A DNA stretch of 38,963 bases from Treponema sp. (GCA_031267685.1 JAIRYV010000019.1:1-38963); one strand, 5' to 3'; positions 1-7,727 are shown, numbered from the stretch's first letter. Numbers and translations: made by a program. The notes: a model not told the origin generated them from the letters alone.

Positions 1-118
1 CCCAAACAGGAAACTCGGTGAAGTCCTAACAGAGAAGTCTGTTTGGCCCAAACAGGAAACTCGGTGAAGTCCTAACAGAGAAGTCTGTTTGGCCCAAACA
101 GGAAACTCGGTGAAGTCC
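1..118. repeat. 46-bp tandem repeat, 2.5 copies, cut by the window edge
   Basis: Two full 46-bp units (1-46, 47-92) and a 26-bp partial unit (93-118) are identical where they overlap. Each unit begins with CCAAACAG after one C and ends with CTGTTTGG, which are exact reverse complements. Each unit is therefore a potential stem-loop, and each junction is a 17-bp palindrome. The array may extend to the left of the window. No open frame uses it. Confidence 0.9.
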
Positions 119-124
119 AGAGGA

Positions 125-201
125 GTAGCCATTAAAACGGTGGTTCAGCGACCACAACCAGACTCTGAACTTGAAGGGTTAGTCGTTGTAAGCAGTTCAA
201 G
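125..201 (+). promoter_or_regulatory. Structured intergenic element, copy A
   Basis: This segment shares GTAGCCATTAAAACGG and GGTTCAGCGACC exactly with the copy at 5985, and a looser version lies at 7665. It can fold into a nested hairpin: GCGAC pairs with GTCGT outside, and ACTCT pairs with AGGGT inside, with one wobble pair. It ends about 30 bases before the -35 box at 230. In this window the element occurs only before three sulfur-related transcription units. Its function is unknown. It could be a cis-regulatory site, a leader RNA or a small dispersed repeat. Confidence 0.5.
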
Positions 202-229
202 AATTTTCTAAAAAAAACCTTAAAACTTA

Positions 230-258
230 TTGACACTCTATTTTTTATAAGATATATT
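230..258 (+). promoter_or_regulatory. Sigma-70-type promoter, duplicate of the one at 7765
   Basis: TTGACA (230-235), a 17-base spacer and TATATT (253-258), with A-rich sequence upstream. The copy before the intact permease gene has the same boxes and spacing. Downstream sequence is also shared, including TTAGT repeats and the AAGGAG site. Because the gene it precedes is broken, it probably now drives the genes from 710 onward. Confidence 0.75.
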
Positions 259-297
259 TTAGTAAATTAGTGGTCATTATAAACAAAGGAGCTTTTA

Positions 298-670
298 TGT
301 CGGAACTAAGCATAAGCGCCGCGCCAAAGGGCCTGAGCGTTGACAAAGACTTGGCACTGTCCATCCATTTTGATTGGCGCACTCTGCTCCCACTCGCCTC
401 GGTTGCTTTTACCCAGGTACTGCATACGGTGTTGCCAGTGACCTCAACGTATTGTACTCAGGTTCTGCCGGGGGGCCGTCTGGTTCAACATCGTTGCTAT
501 CGGGGTACTGGCGATACTCGTGGTGGCGAGTCTCTTCAACAGCCAGTATCGGGAGCGCTTCATGTATAAGTCGTGGTTTCCGGGGGCAGCGCTTCTTCTG
601 CTCAATCTGTACCGTCAAGTTTGACCTGATTCTCATGCACTGGAGGGTAGACCAGTTTGTCGCTATTTAG
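298..670 (+). pseudogene. Broken 5' copy of the ABC permease gene at 7832
   Basis: The first 55 or so codons match the start of the permease at 7832 closely (MSELSISA, then HFDWRTL, then VAFTQVLHTVLPV). Around 460-470 the copy loses frame. The next matching stretch is read in a different frame and runs to the segment equivalent to ITVKFDLI near 635, after a 10-base deletion. Similarity then stops, before the region encoding the inner-membrane permease domain. The ribosome site and promoter are intact. This is a partial duplication that carried the promoter, with decay of the coding part. No functional product is expected. Confidence 0.85.
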
Positions 671-709
671 TTTACCGTTGATTATACTAGAAATTAAGAG
701 GAGAATATA

Positions 710-1852
710 GTGAAAAAAACAAACCAGTACCCGATTAGAGTTCAGCCGGGTCCTGCTAACTACTATTCTTATCCTGGTACCCTGGAGGAACTAGAGCGGC
801 TCTACTCGGGGAAAATCCTGGAAAGAGCCTTTTTGCTACACGGAAGGCGGGCTTTAGCGGGGGCCGCGCCCTATCTGCCTCTGGCTGTCAGTCGCTTGGT
901 AGGTTCCCGAAGCTTCCTCTTTGGAGGTGGGGACCAGCACTTCAATACCGGTGGGTTGTTTAATACAGCTCACTGTAGCCATGAGCTGGTGGATGCCCTC
1001 TCCGCCCGTCTGGAGTCGGACGGGGCAAGCCTCATCATCGGGCTGGGAGGAGGCTCGGTACTGGATACGGCAAAGGCCCTGTCAGTAAAGCTCGATCTTC
1101 CCTTTGTGGCGATTCCTACCATAGCGGCCACTTGCGCTGCGGCCACTCCCCTTTCGGTGTGGTACAGTCTGGAGGGCAAAGCCCTGGGCTTCGAAACTTT
1201 TAACCGAGCCGTCGACGCGGTACTGGTTGAGCCACGGATCATTCTTGAGGCCCCCACCGACTATCTCAAGGCGGGGATCGCCGACACTTTGGCCAAGTGG
1301 TACGAGGCTTCGATACTTACTGCAGGAGACGAGTATCTGCCTCTGAGCGCCCGGCTAGGTCTTGAGGTATCGGCCACCCTGAAGGATGTGCTGCTGGAAA
1401 AGGGAAAGGCCGCAAAAACCGCCCTGCAAACCCATACCCTAAGCCCCGAATTTATCGAGGTAGTAGACGCCATCATCATCGGCGGGAGTCTTGTTGGTGG
1501 TCTGGGGGAAAGGTATACCCGAGTTGCGGCTGCCCATGCCCTCCACAACGGCATGTCCGTATTAAGTGAGACCCGTCACTTGCTTCACGGCGTCAAAGTG
1601 GCCTACGGCCTACTCGTACAGGCGGCTTTGATGGAAGACGGTTCCCTTGCTGAGCTAGTCCCCAAATTCCGGGAACTGGATCTGCCCCTCAGCCTACGGG
1701 ATATGGGCATTGATCCTGACGATAAAGAAAAATTGCGGCATTTTATCGACGCGAGTCTTGTTCCGTCAGAATCAATACACTACCTTCCCTTTCCCATAGA
1801 CCGGGAGCGTCTCCTCCGAGCGATTGAGACTGTAGAAAAACTGGGCGGTTAA
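710..1852 (+). CDS. Iron-containing alcohol dehydrogenase family protein (HcxA/GldA-like)
   Basis: A 380-residue member of the glycerol dehydrogenase-like branch of metal-dependent dehydrogenases. The nucleotide-binding glycine-rich segment GLGGGSVLDTAK is at 111-122. Likely metal ligands are D192, H276 and H293, spaced as in GldA. The start is GTG, six bases after AAGAGGAG. It lies 40 bases behind a broken permease copy and ahead of a methionine-type importer. In Escherichia coli the related hcxA (ybdH) sits next to the methionine aminotransferase gene ybdL, and a similar aminotransferase ends this cluster. A 2-oxoacid reductase acting on a transaminated product such as 4-methylthio-2-oxobutyrate is plausible but inferred. 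Glycerol dehydrogenase is the main alternative. Confidence 0.85.
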   Translation: MKKTNQYPIRVQPGPANYYSYPGTLEELERLYSGKILERAFLLHGRRALAGAAPYLPLAVSRLVGSRSFLFGGGDQHFNTGGLFNTAHCSHELVDALSARLESDGASLIIGLGGGSVLDTAKALSVKLDLPFVAIPTIAATCAAATPLSVWYSLEGKALGFETFNRAVDAVLVEPRIILEAPTDYLKAGIADTLAKWYEASILTAGDEYLPLSARLGLEVSATLKDVLLEKGKAAKTALQTHTLSPEFIEVVDAIIIGGSLVGGLGERYTRVAAAHALHNGMSVLSETRHLLHGVKVAYGLLVQAALMEDGSLAELVPKFRELDLPLSLRDMGIDPDDKEKLRHFIDASLVPSESIHYLPFPIDRERLLRAIETVEKLGG

Positions 1853-1871
1853 AACCCTCGGCTAGGGTTTT
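1851..1871 (+). terminator. Short hairpin after the dehydrogenase gene
   Basis: AAAACCCT (1851-1858) and AGGGTTTT (1864-1871) form a perfect 8-bp stem with a 5-base loop, starting in the stop codon. The 3' arm ends in four T but no longer T run follows, so it may be a weak or partial terminator. Confidence 0.45.
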
Positions 1872-1952
1872 ACGGTAAAAACCGGGAACGTTGTTTCCGA
1901 TTTAGCTGGAATTGATTCGCTATGAAGGATTCCGGTTTATAAAATCACGAGT

Positions 1953-1970
1953 GTACGGCGGGAGCCGTAC
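1953..1970 (+). promoter_or_regulatory. Perfect hairpin directly before the metQ ribosome site
   Basis: GTACGGC (1953-1959), loop GGGA, GCCGTAC (1964-1970). The stem ends at the base before the AAAGGAG ribosome site (1971-1977). It could protect a processed 5' end or influence initiation of the binding-protein gene. Neither role is shown. Confidence 0.5.
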
Positions 1971-1983
1971 AAAGGAGTTTGTT

Positions 1984-2826
1984 ATGAAAAAGAGCGTATT
2001 TATTCTGTTGGCGGTTTTCACGGCCTGCGTCGGCGCTTACGCAAGTGGCGCGCAACAGAGCGGCACACAACAGAGCGGCGGGCAGACAGTGGTAAAGGTC
2101 GGCCTCATGGGCGAGGAACTAAGGCCCGCGTGGAACGAGGCGGGCCGACTGCTGGAGAAGGATAACATCAAGATTGAACTGGTTAATTTCAGCGATTACG
2201 CGGTTCCTAACCGTGCGTTGGCCGATGGGGACATTGATCTCAATTCGTTTCAGCACGACGCGTTTTTGCAGAACGAGATCAAAAACCAGAAATACGAAAT
2301 TACCGCCATCGGCAACACGGTTATCTTCTTTCTGGGAGTATACTCCAGGAAGATCAAGAGTCTTGATGAACTTAAAGATGGCGATACTGTGGTGATTATG
2401 AATGACGCCACAAACGGAGGCCGGGCCCTAAAAGTGCTTGAGGCGGCTGGGGTCTTCGTGTTGGACCCTTCCAAGGGTAATACTCCTACCCCACAGGACA
2501 TTGTATCCAATCCTAAAAACATCAAAATCGTTGAGGTTGATGCATCCCAGACATGGCGCACTCTTGACGATCCGGTAGTAGCGGCGGCGGTGGTAAACTC
2601 CAACTTCGTGGTAGACGGCGGCGGAGTGCCTGCCCAGGACGCCATATTCATCAAACCTATTGATCAGGTTGGCGACAAGCCTTACATTAACCTTGTAGCC
2701 GCCCGTACCAAAGACAAGGACAATCCGGTCTACAGAAAAGTGGTTGCTGCTTTTCAGACGCCGGAGGTTTCCCGGGTAATAACCGATGAAGCGCCCCTTA
2801 AAGGAACTGCCCTGCCAGCTTGGTAG
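1984..2826 (+). CDS. metQ: Methionine-type ABC transporter substrate-binding lipoprotein (MetQ/NlpA family)
   Basis: A 280-residue binding protein of the NlpA/MetQ family. The start chosen at 1984 has AAAGGAG seven bases upstream and gives a signal peptide (MKKSVFILLAVFTAC). C15 is the likely lipidated cysteine in a relaxed FTAC lipobox, as is common in spirochaetes; cleavage after AYA is an alternative. Family segments visible are VKVGLMGEE, the NSFQHDAF region and a domain that reads as a type II-like periplasmic fold. It should capture methionine or a close analogue and pass it to MetI/MetN, encoded next. A strong hairpin separates it from metN, consistent with higher expression of the binding protein. 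The ligand could be D-methionine, a sulfoxide or another sulfur compound. Confidence 0.9.
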   Translation: MKKSVFILLAVFTACVGAYASGAQQSGTQQSGGQTVVKVGLMGEELRPAWNEAGRLLEKDNIKIELVNFSDYAVPNRALADGDIDLNSFQHDAFLQNEIKNQKYEITAIGNTVIFFLGVYSRKIKSLDELKDGDTVVIMNDATNGGRALKVLEAAGVFVLDPSKGNTPTPQDIVSNPKNIKIVEVDASQTWRTLDDPVVAAAVVNSNFVVDGGGVPAQDAIFIKPIDQVGDKPYINLVAARTKDKDNPVYRKVVAAFQTPEVSRVITDEAPLKGTALPAW

Positions 2827-2849
2827 ATCTGTTGGAACGTCAAACGCCG

Positions 2850-2885
2850 AAAGGCCGGTTTCATCTAAGAGTGAAGCCGGCCTTT
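2850..2885 (+). terminator. Long hairpin between metQ and metN (attenuator-like)
   Basis: AAAGGCCGGTTTCA (2850-2863) and TGAAGCCGGCCTTT (2872-2885) pair over 14 bp with one G-U wobble and an 8-base loop. No T run follows. It most likely limits read-through or stabilises the upstream metQ message, giving more binding protein than transporter. Confidence 0.7.
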
Positions 2886-2925
2886 CCTCTACAGCCGGAC
2901 GGCAGTATAACTAAACTAACAGGTT

Positions 2926-4008
2926 ATGATGATAGAGCTTAAAAACATATCCAAAACATTTCGGGGAAAGAATCCCGCAAAGAGCCTCGTGCCAGGGGTA
3001 CATGCCGTAAGGAATGTGAATCTTTCTATTAAGGAAGGGGACATCTTCGGGGTTATCGGCTTTTCCGGGGCTGGAAAGAGTACCCTAGTGCGCTGTATCA
3101 ACCTGCTGGAGCGGCCCGATGAGGGCGAGGTTATCGTAAACGGTGAAGACCTGATGAAACTTTCCGGGAACGAACTTCGCCTTGCCCGCAAAAAGATCGG
3201 CATGGTGTTCCAGCATTTTAACCTTTTCCGCTCCCGCACAGTGGCCGGAAACATCGCCTTTCCCATCAAGCATGACTGGCAGCCGGATGGGAGCGCCAGT
3301 GGCCGTACCTTGCGTCAGGCAGTAGAGGAGCGGGTAACAGAGTTGCTTGACATGGTTGGACTTGTGGACAAAACCAATGCCTACCCTTCCCAGCTGTCTG
3401 GGGGTCAGAAACAGCGGGTCGGCATCGCCCGAGCTTTGGCGTCGAATCCCTCGATCCTGCTCTGCGACGAGGCAACCAGCGCCCTTGACCCCCAGACAGC
3501 CCAATCCATCCTCGCCCTGCTCAAGGAACTTAACAGAAAGCTGGGCATTACTATTGTTATCATCACTCACGAGATGCGGGTGATAAAGTCTATCTGCGGT
3601 CATGCTGCAGTCATGGAATCGGGGAAAATTGTGGAGCAGGGTTCGGTGTTCGACATTTTTTCCAATCCTGAAAAACAGATCACCCGGGATTTCATCGCGA
3701 CTACTTCGCATCTGAACAAGATCAACGATCTACTTGCTGAAGATACGCCCCTTATCCGGCTTGGGTCGAACCAGGTACTTGCCCGATTCAGCTATTCGGG
3801 ACCCAACACGGTGGACGCGCTGATCTCCACCGCTTCGCTATACTTTAACGTAAAGCTGAACATCATCTTCGGGGACCTGGACATTATCCAGGAAAAGCCA
3901 ATCGGGGGACTTATTGTTATTCTTGAAGGAGAAAAAGATGCCATGGAACAAACAATTGAGTGGTTTCGTGGCAAAGGTGTTCTGGTGGAGGTACTAAAAC
4001 ATGGTTGA
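2926..4008 (+). CDS. metN: Methionine ABC transporter ATP-binding protein
   Basis: A 360-residue ATPase with Walker A GFSGAGKST, signature LSGGQKQR, Walker B LLCDEAT and the switch histidine in IITHEM. The last 80 or so residues (about 275-358) form the extra NIL/C2 domain of MetN, which in known MetNI transporters binds methionine and inhibits transport when the cell is replete. That domain is the best evidence for methionine rather than another amino acid. Two ATGs are adjacent (2926, 2929) with only a weak AGG site. Its end overlaps metI by 8 bases, so the two are probably translationally coupled. It works at the cytoplasmic face of the inner membrane. Confidence 0.95.
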   Translation: MMIELKNISKTFRGKNPAKSLVPGVHAVRNVNLSIKEGDIFGVIGFSGAGKSTLVRCINLLERPDEGEVIVNGEDLMKLSGNELRLARKKIGMVFQHFNLFRSRTVAGNIAFPIKHDWQPDGSASGRTLRQAVEERVTELLDMVGLVDKTNAYPSQLSGGQKQRVGIARALASNPSILLCDEATSALDPQTAQSILALLKELNRKLGITIVIITHEMRVIKSICGHAAVMESGKIVEQGSVFDIFSNPEKQITRDFIATTSHLNKINDLLAEDTPLIRLGSNQVLARFSYSGPNTVDALISTASLYFNVKLNIIFGDLDIIQEKPIGGLIVILEGEKDAMEQTIEWFRGKGVLVEVLKHG

Positions 4009-4681
4009 ACTACTAAAAATGCTTATGCCGAATGTAATGGAACGGCTTTCTGAACTCTGGACGAGCCTTGTTCAGAGCCTTTACTTGATCGTTTTTGTCG
4101 GAATTGTTTCGTTTGTTTTTGGAATTTTTTTCGCGGTCGTGTTGACGGTAAGCAGAAAAGGCGGGCTTATGGAAAACATTCCGCTCTGGACTGTACTAGA
4201 CAAGCTAATAAACTTTTTCCGTTCCGTGCCTTTCATCATCCTTATCGCCCTGCTTATTCCCCTGACGCGGGCCATAGCCGGAACCGCTATCGGGGTTAAG
4301 GGTGCCATTCCACCCCTGATATTCGGAACCGCTCCCTTCTTCAGCCGCCAACTGGAAAACGCTCTGGCTGAGGTGGATTCAGGATCAGTGGAGGCGGCCT
4401 CTTCCATGGGTATCGGCAATGTGGGGATCATCTTCCGGGTCTACCTTAGAGAAAGCGTCCCCGGCATCATCCGGGGGATCACCATCACCCTGATAAGCCT
4501 TATCGGGCTCACCGCCATGGCCGGTGCGGTGGGCGGCGGGGGCCTGGGAGACTTTGCCATACGCTATGGGTACCAGCGCTACCAGACTGACATCACCATC
4601 GTAACCGTGATTATACTCATACTCATGGTGTCGCTGATACAGGCGGCGGGGAATTATTTTGCGAAAAAAGCAAGCCACTAG
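4001..4681 (+). CDS. metI: Methionine ABC transporter permease
   Basis: A 226-residue inner-membrane protein with about five hydrophobic segments. The cytoplasmic coupling motif EAASSMGIG continues into the region RVYLRESVPGIIRG, which contacts MetN. Length and motif fit MetI. The start overlaps the end of metN by 8 bases. A 36-base gap leads to the aminotransferase gene, so the four genes are likely one transcription unit. Confidence 0.94.
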   Translation: MVELLKMLMPNVMERLSELWTSLVQSLYLIVFVGIVSFVFGIFFAVVLTVSRKGGLMENIPLWTVLDKLINFFRSVPFIILIALLIPLTRAIAGTAIGVKGAIPPLIFGTAPFFSRQLENALAEVDSGSVEAASSMGIGNVGIIFRVYLRESVPGIIRGITITLISLIGLTAMAGAVGGGGLGDFAIRYGYQRYQTDITIVTVIILILMVSLIQAAGNYFAKKASH

Positions 4682-4717
4682 CATTACCGCTAAACTTGAC
4701 CAAAGGAGTTAAAAAAT

Positions 4718-5908
4718 ATGCCTGAAACAAGTCGGCGTACCGCCAAATTCGGCGAATCAGTAATACGTCGAATGACCCGCATCGCCTTGGAACACGGGGC
4801 CATCAACCTTTCACAGGGCTTCCCAGATTTCGATCCCCCGCCGGAGCTTACCCGCGCCCTGGCCCAAATAGCGACAAAAGGGCCGCATCAGTACGCTATA
4901 ACCTGGGGCGCGCCAAATTTCCGCCGGGCATTGGCAGAAAAGCAGCAAACTCGCATGGGTATACCCATTGACCCGGAAAAAAACATCACTGTTACCTGCG
5001 GCTCCACTGAGGCAATGATGGCCGCTATGATGAGCGTGGCAAACCCAGGCGACAAGGTTATCGTGTTTTCTCCATTTTATGAAAACTACGGTGCCGACGC
5101 CATACTCTCTGGCGCACAACCGATCTACGTACCTCTCCTCCCGCCTGATTTCGGTTTCGATCGGGACCTTCTGCGCCGGGCATTCGCGGAACGTCCCAAG
5201 GCGCTGATCCTTTGCAATCCTTCCAATCCCAGCGGCAAGGTGTTCAGCCGGACGGAGCTTGAGTACATCGCGGCACTGGCGGAAAAATTTGACGCATGGG
5301 TTATTACCGACGAGGTCTACGAGCATATCGTATACAACGACGGGGTGGACGACTCTCCGGGACAGCATATCTACTTTGCCTCCCTGCCGGGCATGGCCGA
5401 GCGGACCATAAGCTGCTCATCCCTTTCCAAGACCTACTCCATAACCGGCTGGCGCCTGGGCTACACTATCGCCGACGAAAAAGCTACCGATATTATCCGC
5501 AAAGTCCACGATTTTCTTACTGTCGGGGCTGCGGCCATCCTCATGGAAGCGGCGGTTACTGCCTTGAATTTTCCGCAGACTTACTACGACAGACTTTTAG
5601 CCTCCTACACTGGTAAACGGAAGCTCTTCCTGGACGCGCTCGACCGGGCGGGTCTCCGCTACACCCGTCCCCAGGGAGCCTACTATGTGTTGGTGGACAT
5701 CAGCGAGTTTCGCAGCGACGACGATATCCGTTTCTGCGAATGGCTAGCGAAAGAAGTAAAGGTCGCGGCAGTTCCGGGTTCCAGCTTCTTCCACGAACCG
5801 ATAAACCACCTGATCCGCTTTCATTTCGCCAAGAAGGATGAGACCCTCATTGCCGCGGGAGAGCGGCTTATCGGGTTGCGGGACACCTGGACAAAGCGGG
5901 GGTATTAG
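4718..5908 (+). CDS. Class I PLP-dependent aminotransferase (methionine/aromatic aminotransferase-like)
   Basis: A 396-residue fold-type I aminotransferase. The PLP lysine is K238 in SSLSKTYSITGWRLGY. NPSNPSGK (167-174), D198 in TDEVYEH and the substrate-carboxylate arginine near the C-terminus (LIRFHF) are present. It begins with LSQGFPDFDPP, typical of the KAT/YbdL/MtnE group that accepts methionine, glutamine and aromatic residues. AAAGGAG lies 9 bases before the ATG. Its place after metQNI and downstream of an HcxA-like gene suggests interconversion of methionine and 4-methylthio-2-oxobutyrate. That substrate is inferred; aspartate or kynurenine-type activity is possible. Confidence 0.9.
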   Translation: MPETSRRTAKFGESVIRRMTRIALEHGAINLSQGFPDFDPPPELTRALAQIATKGPHQYAITWGAPNFRRALAEKQQTRMGIPIDPEKNITVTCGSTEAMMAAMMSVANPGDKVIVFSPFYENYGADAILSGAQPIYVPLLPPDFGFDRDLLRRAFAERPKALILCNPSNPSGKVFSRTELEYIAALAEKFDAWVITDEVYEHIVYNDGVDDSPGQHIYFASLPGMAERTISCSSLSKTYSITGWRLGYTIADEKATDIIRKVHDFLTVGAAAILMEAAVTALNFPQTYYDRLLASYTGKRKLFLDALDRAGLRYTRPQGAYYVLVDISEFRSDDDIRFCEWLAKEVKVAAVPGSSFFHEPINHLIRFHFAKKDETLIAAGERLIGLRDTWTKRGY

Positions 5909-5984
5909 CGGCAGGCGGAACGGCAATCATTGAGGAGGCGGCGAGGGAAACTGGCAGCTTACTATCGCCGGACGAAGCACGAGG

Positions 5985-6060
5985 GTAGCCATTAAAACGG
6001 TGGTTCAGCGACCGTAATCAGACCCTGAGCTTATCAAAGGGTCTGTCGTTTCAAGTGGCT
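5985..6060 (+). promoter_or_regulatory. Structured intergenic element, copy B, before serine acetyltransferase
   Basis: The first 29 bases match copy A at 125 exactly. AGACCCT and AGGGTCT form a perfect 7-bp inner stem around GAGCTTATCAA, and GCGAC pairs with GTCGT outside it. In addition GTAGCC at the left edge can pair with GGCTGT at the right edge using two wobble pairs. It ends about 30 bases before the ATG of the serine acetyltransferase gene, so it may lie in that leader RNA. The inner hairpin resembles the widespread CTGAGCTTGTCGAAGG type of dispersed hairpin, so a mobile-repeat origin is also possible. Confidence 0.5.
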
Positions 6061-6090
6061 GTAGAACAAATAATGGACTAAGGAGTAACC

Positions 6091-7062
6091 ATGCAACACG
6101 AATCCAATACAAGAGTAAAATATCTGGTTGACATACTGTCACAGAGTTATCGGGATCACGCGGAAATTATCAAAATTGATGCGGAACATCAGCTTAATCG
6201 GAGTGTCATCATTGATATTCTTGATCGCCTGCGAAAACTTATTTTTCCCGGGTATTTCGGCAAGAAACATCTTTCCACTGACTTGATAGAATACTACGCC
6301 GGGGATTTGCTGGAAGAAGTTATCCATGATCTCACCCCTGAACTGGCTAAGGCACTGCGGCTCCTTAACGACACGGAACTGCCTCCGGCGGAAATAGCAA
6401 GTTGCGATTTGCCTATTCAAGAACAGGCAAGTGATATTGCCTTTGCGTTCTTATCAAGATTGCCGGAAATTCGGGAATACCTTGTCGCTGATGTTTCCGC
6501 TGCCTTTGACGGGGACCCTGCGGCATTCAGCAAAGACGAGATAATCTCGTCCTATCCGGGAATATACGCCATCATGGTATACCGTCTAGCTCACACACTA
6601 TACGAACTTGAAGTTCCGCTCATTCCCCGCATTATGACCGAACACGCGCATAGCGTTACTGGCATTGACATTCATCCGGGTGCGGTAATCGGACATCATT
6701 TCTTTATTGACCACGGAACCGGAATTGTCATTGGAGAGACAACGATCATCGGCAACCATGTAAAAATATACCAGGGCGTAACCCTGGGCGGGCTTTCCAC
6801 TAGAGGCGGTCAGGCGCTTAAAGGAACTAAACGCCATCCCACCATTGAAGATCATGTAACGATTTATTCAGGTGCTTCCATATTTGGCGGTGCGACGATT
6901 ATCGGTGCGGGCGTTGTAATCGGCAGCAACGCCTTTATCACCAAGTCTGTACCGGAAAAGACCAGGGTTAGCGTGAAGAATCTGGAGATGCAGTATAAGG
7001 TAGACAGTCAGGGCGCCCACGCCGAGCCTGTTCAGGACGGCTTTTGGGATTGGGTGATATAG
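6091..7062 (+). CDS. cysE: Serine O-acetyltransferase
   Basis: A 323-residue protein of the long serine acetyltransferase type. An alpha-helical N-terminal region (about 1-150) precedes the left-handed parallel beta-helix built of hexapeptide repeats (about 185-290). Catalytic residues match family positions: D193 in DIHPGA and H208 in DHGTG, followed by VIGET and YQGVTLGG. It makes O-acetylserine from serine and acetyl-CoA in the cytoplasm, the acceptor for cysteine synthase encoded at 10808. AAGGAG lies 5 bases before the ATG. A structured element shared with the two other sulfur operons lies just upstream. There is no cysK directly adjacent; the partner is in the next operon. Confidence 0.94.
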   Translation: MQHESNTRVKYLVDILSQSYRDHAEIIKIDAEHQLNRSVIIDILDRLRKLIFPGYFGKKHLSTDLIEYYAGDLLEEVIHDLTPELAKALRLLNDTELPPAEIASCDLPIQEQASDIAFAFLSRLPEIREYLVADVSAAFDGDPAAFSKDEIISSYPGIYAIMVYRLAHTLYELEVPLIPRIMTEHAHSVTGIDIHPGAVIGHHFFIDHGTGIVIGETTIIGNHVKIYQGVTLGGLSTRGGQALKGTKRHPTIEDHVTIYSGASIFGGATIIGAGVVIGSNAFITKSVPEKTRVSVKNLEMQYKVDSQGAHAEPVQDGFWDWVI

Positions 7063-7264
7063 AGTTGACAAGTTCCATGCCTAAAGCCTAAACGTATCTC
7101 TATAATTGTAAGGTAAAAAGATGGAAGATGCCCACAAACTCAGGACTCATTACAATGTATTAAGAAGACAATATATCAAGCGTCTAACGCTAGATGCCCT
7201 TTCCCTTAGCCTAAACTGGTCGCTTCCTCTCCGTTTCTTCTCCAACATAGATATAAGGTGGGTA

Positions 7265-7516
7265 AACGGGCGCCCCTGCAGTTCAGACGGGCGCCCCTCT
7301 AAGGCAAACGGGCGCCCCTGCGGTTCAGAGGGATGCCCCTCTAAGACAAACGGGCGCCCCTACAGTGTAGACGGACGCCCCTTTGGTGCAAAGGGATGCC
7401 CCTCTAAGGCAAACGGGCGCCCCTGCGGTGTAGACGGACGCCCCTCTAAGGCAAACGGGCGCCCCTACAGTGCAAAGGGACACCCCTCTAAGGCAAACGG
7501 GCGCCCCTGCGGTATC
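7265..7516. repeat. 21-bp tandem array with GGGCGCCC core, 12 units
   Basis: Twelve 21-bp units, each carrying GGGCGCCC or a variant (an 8-bp palindrome) followed by CCTCTAAGGCAAAC or CCTGCGGTTCAGAC type tails that partly alternate. Because 21 is divisible by three, both strands stay open. The plus strand can be read from 7121 to 7555 as heptapeptides of NGRPSKA type, and the minus strand as GAPVCLRGASL type. The only initiation signal is a modest AAGG before an ATG at 7121. I treat it as a non-coding minisatellite; a small repeat protein is possible but unsupported. Positions 7517-7664 hold nothing recognised. Confidence 0.85.
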
Positions 7517-7664
7517 TATAAGAGACCAGACCATTCGTGGATAACAAGGGCATGAAAATAAGAATCGCGATGGTTGATGGCTAAACGTCAGGACCAGTTG
7601 CTTCATACAACTCGTTCAACAGCGATTTCTGGAGCTTTGCCGACAGGTACATTGCTTCTGGTGA

Positions 7665-7727
7665 GTAGAAACAAGGTTCAGCGTCGATACATGGACACTG
7701 AGTTTGCCAAAGGGTCAGTCGTTTCAG
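7665..7727 (+). promoter_or_regulatory. Structured intergenic element, copy C, before the nitrogenase-like operon
   Basis: A diverged copy of the element at 125 and 5985. GTAG, GGTTCAGCG, CACTGAG, AAAGGGTC and GTCGTTTCA are kept in order, although the left part is shorter. AGCG still pairs with TCGTT on the outside, and GACACT with AGGGTC inside with one mismatch. It ends 38 bases before the -35 box at 7765. Confidence 0.45.

Noticed and set aside
1-118. CRISPR array
   Set aside because: The 46-bp units are directly joined with no variable spacers; the same holds for the arrays at 7265, 25267, 25335 and 38846.
1853-1983. SAM (S-box) or other known methionine riboswitch before metQ
   Set aside because: None of the conserved S-box core words are present; only a simple hairpin is seen.
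3085-3711. Long minus-strand open frames opposite metN and other genes
   Set aside because: They are antisense to genes with clear motifs and have no ribosome sites.
7121-7555. Possible 144-residue NGRPSKA-repeat protein
   Set aside because: Open only because the repeat unit is 21 bp. It has just an AAGG before the ATG, and a TATAAT 14 bases upstream would leave almost no leader. Not called as a gene.
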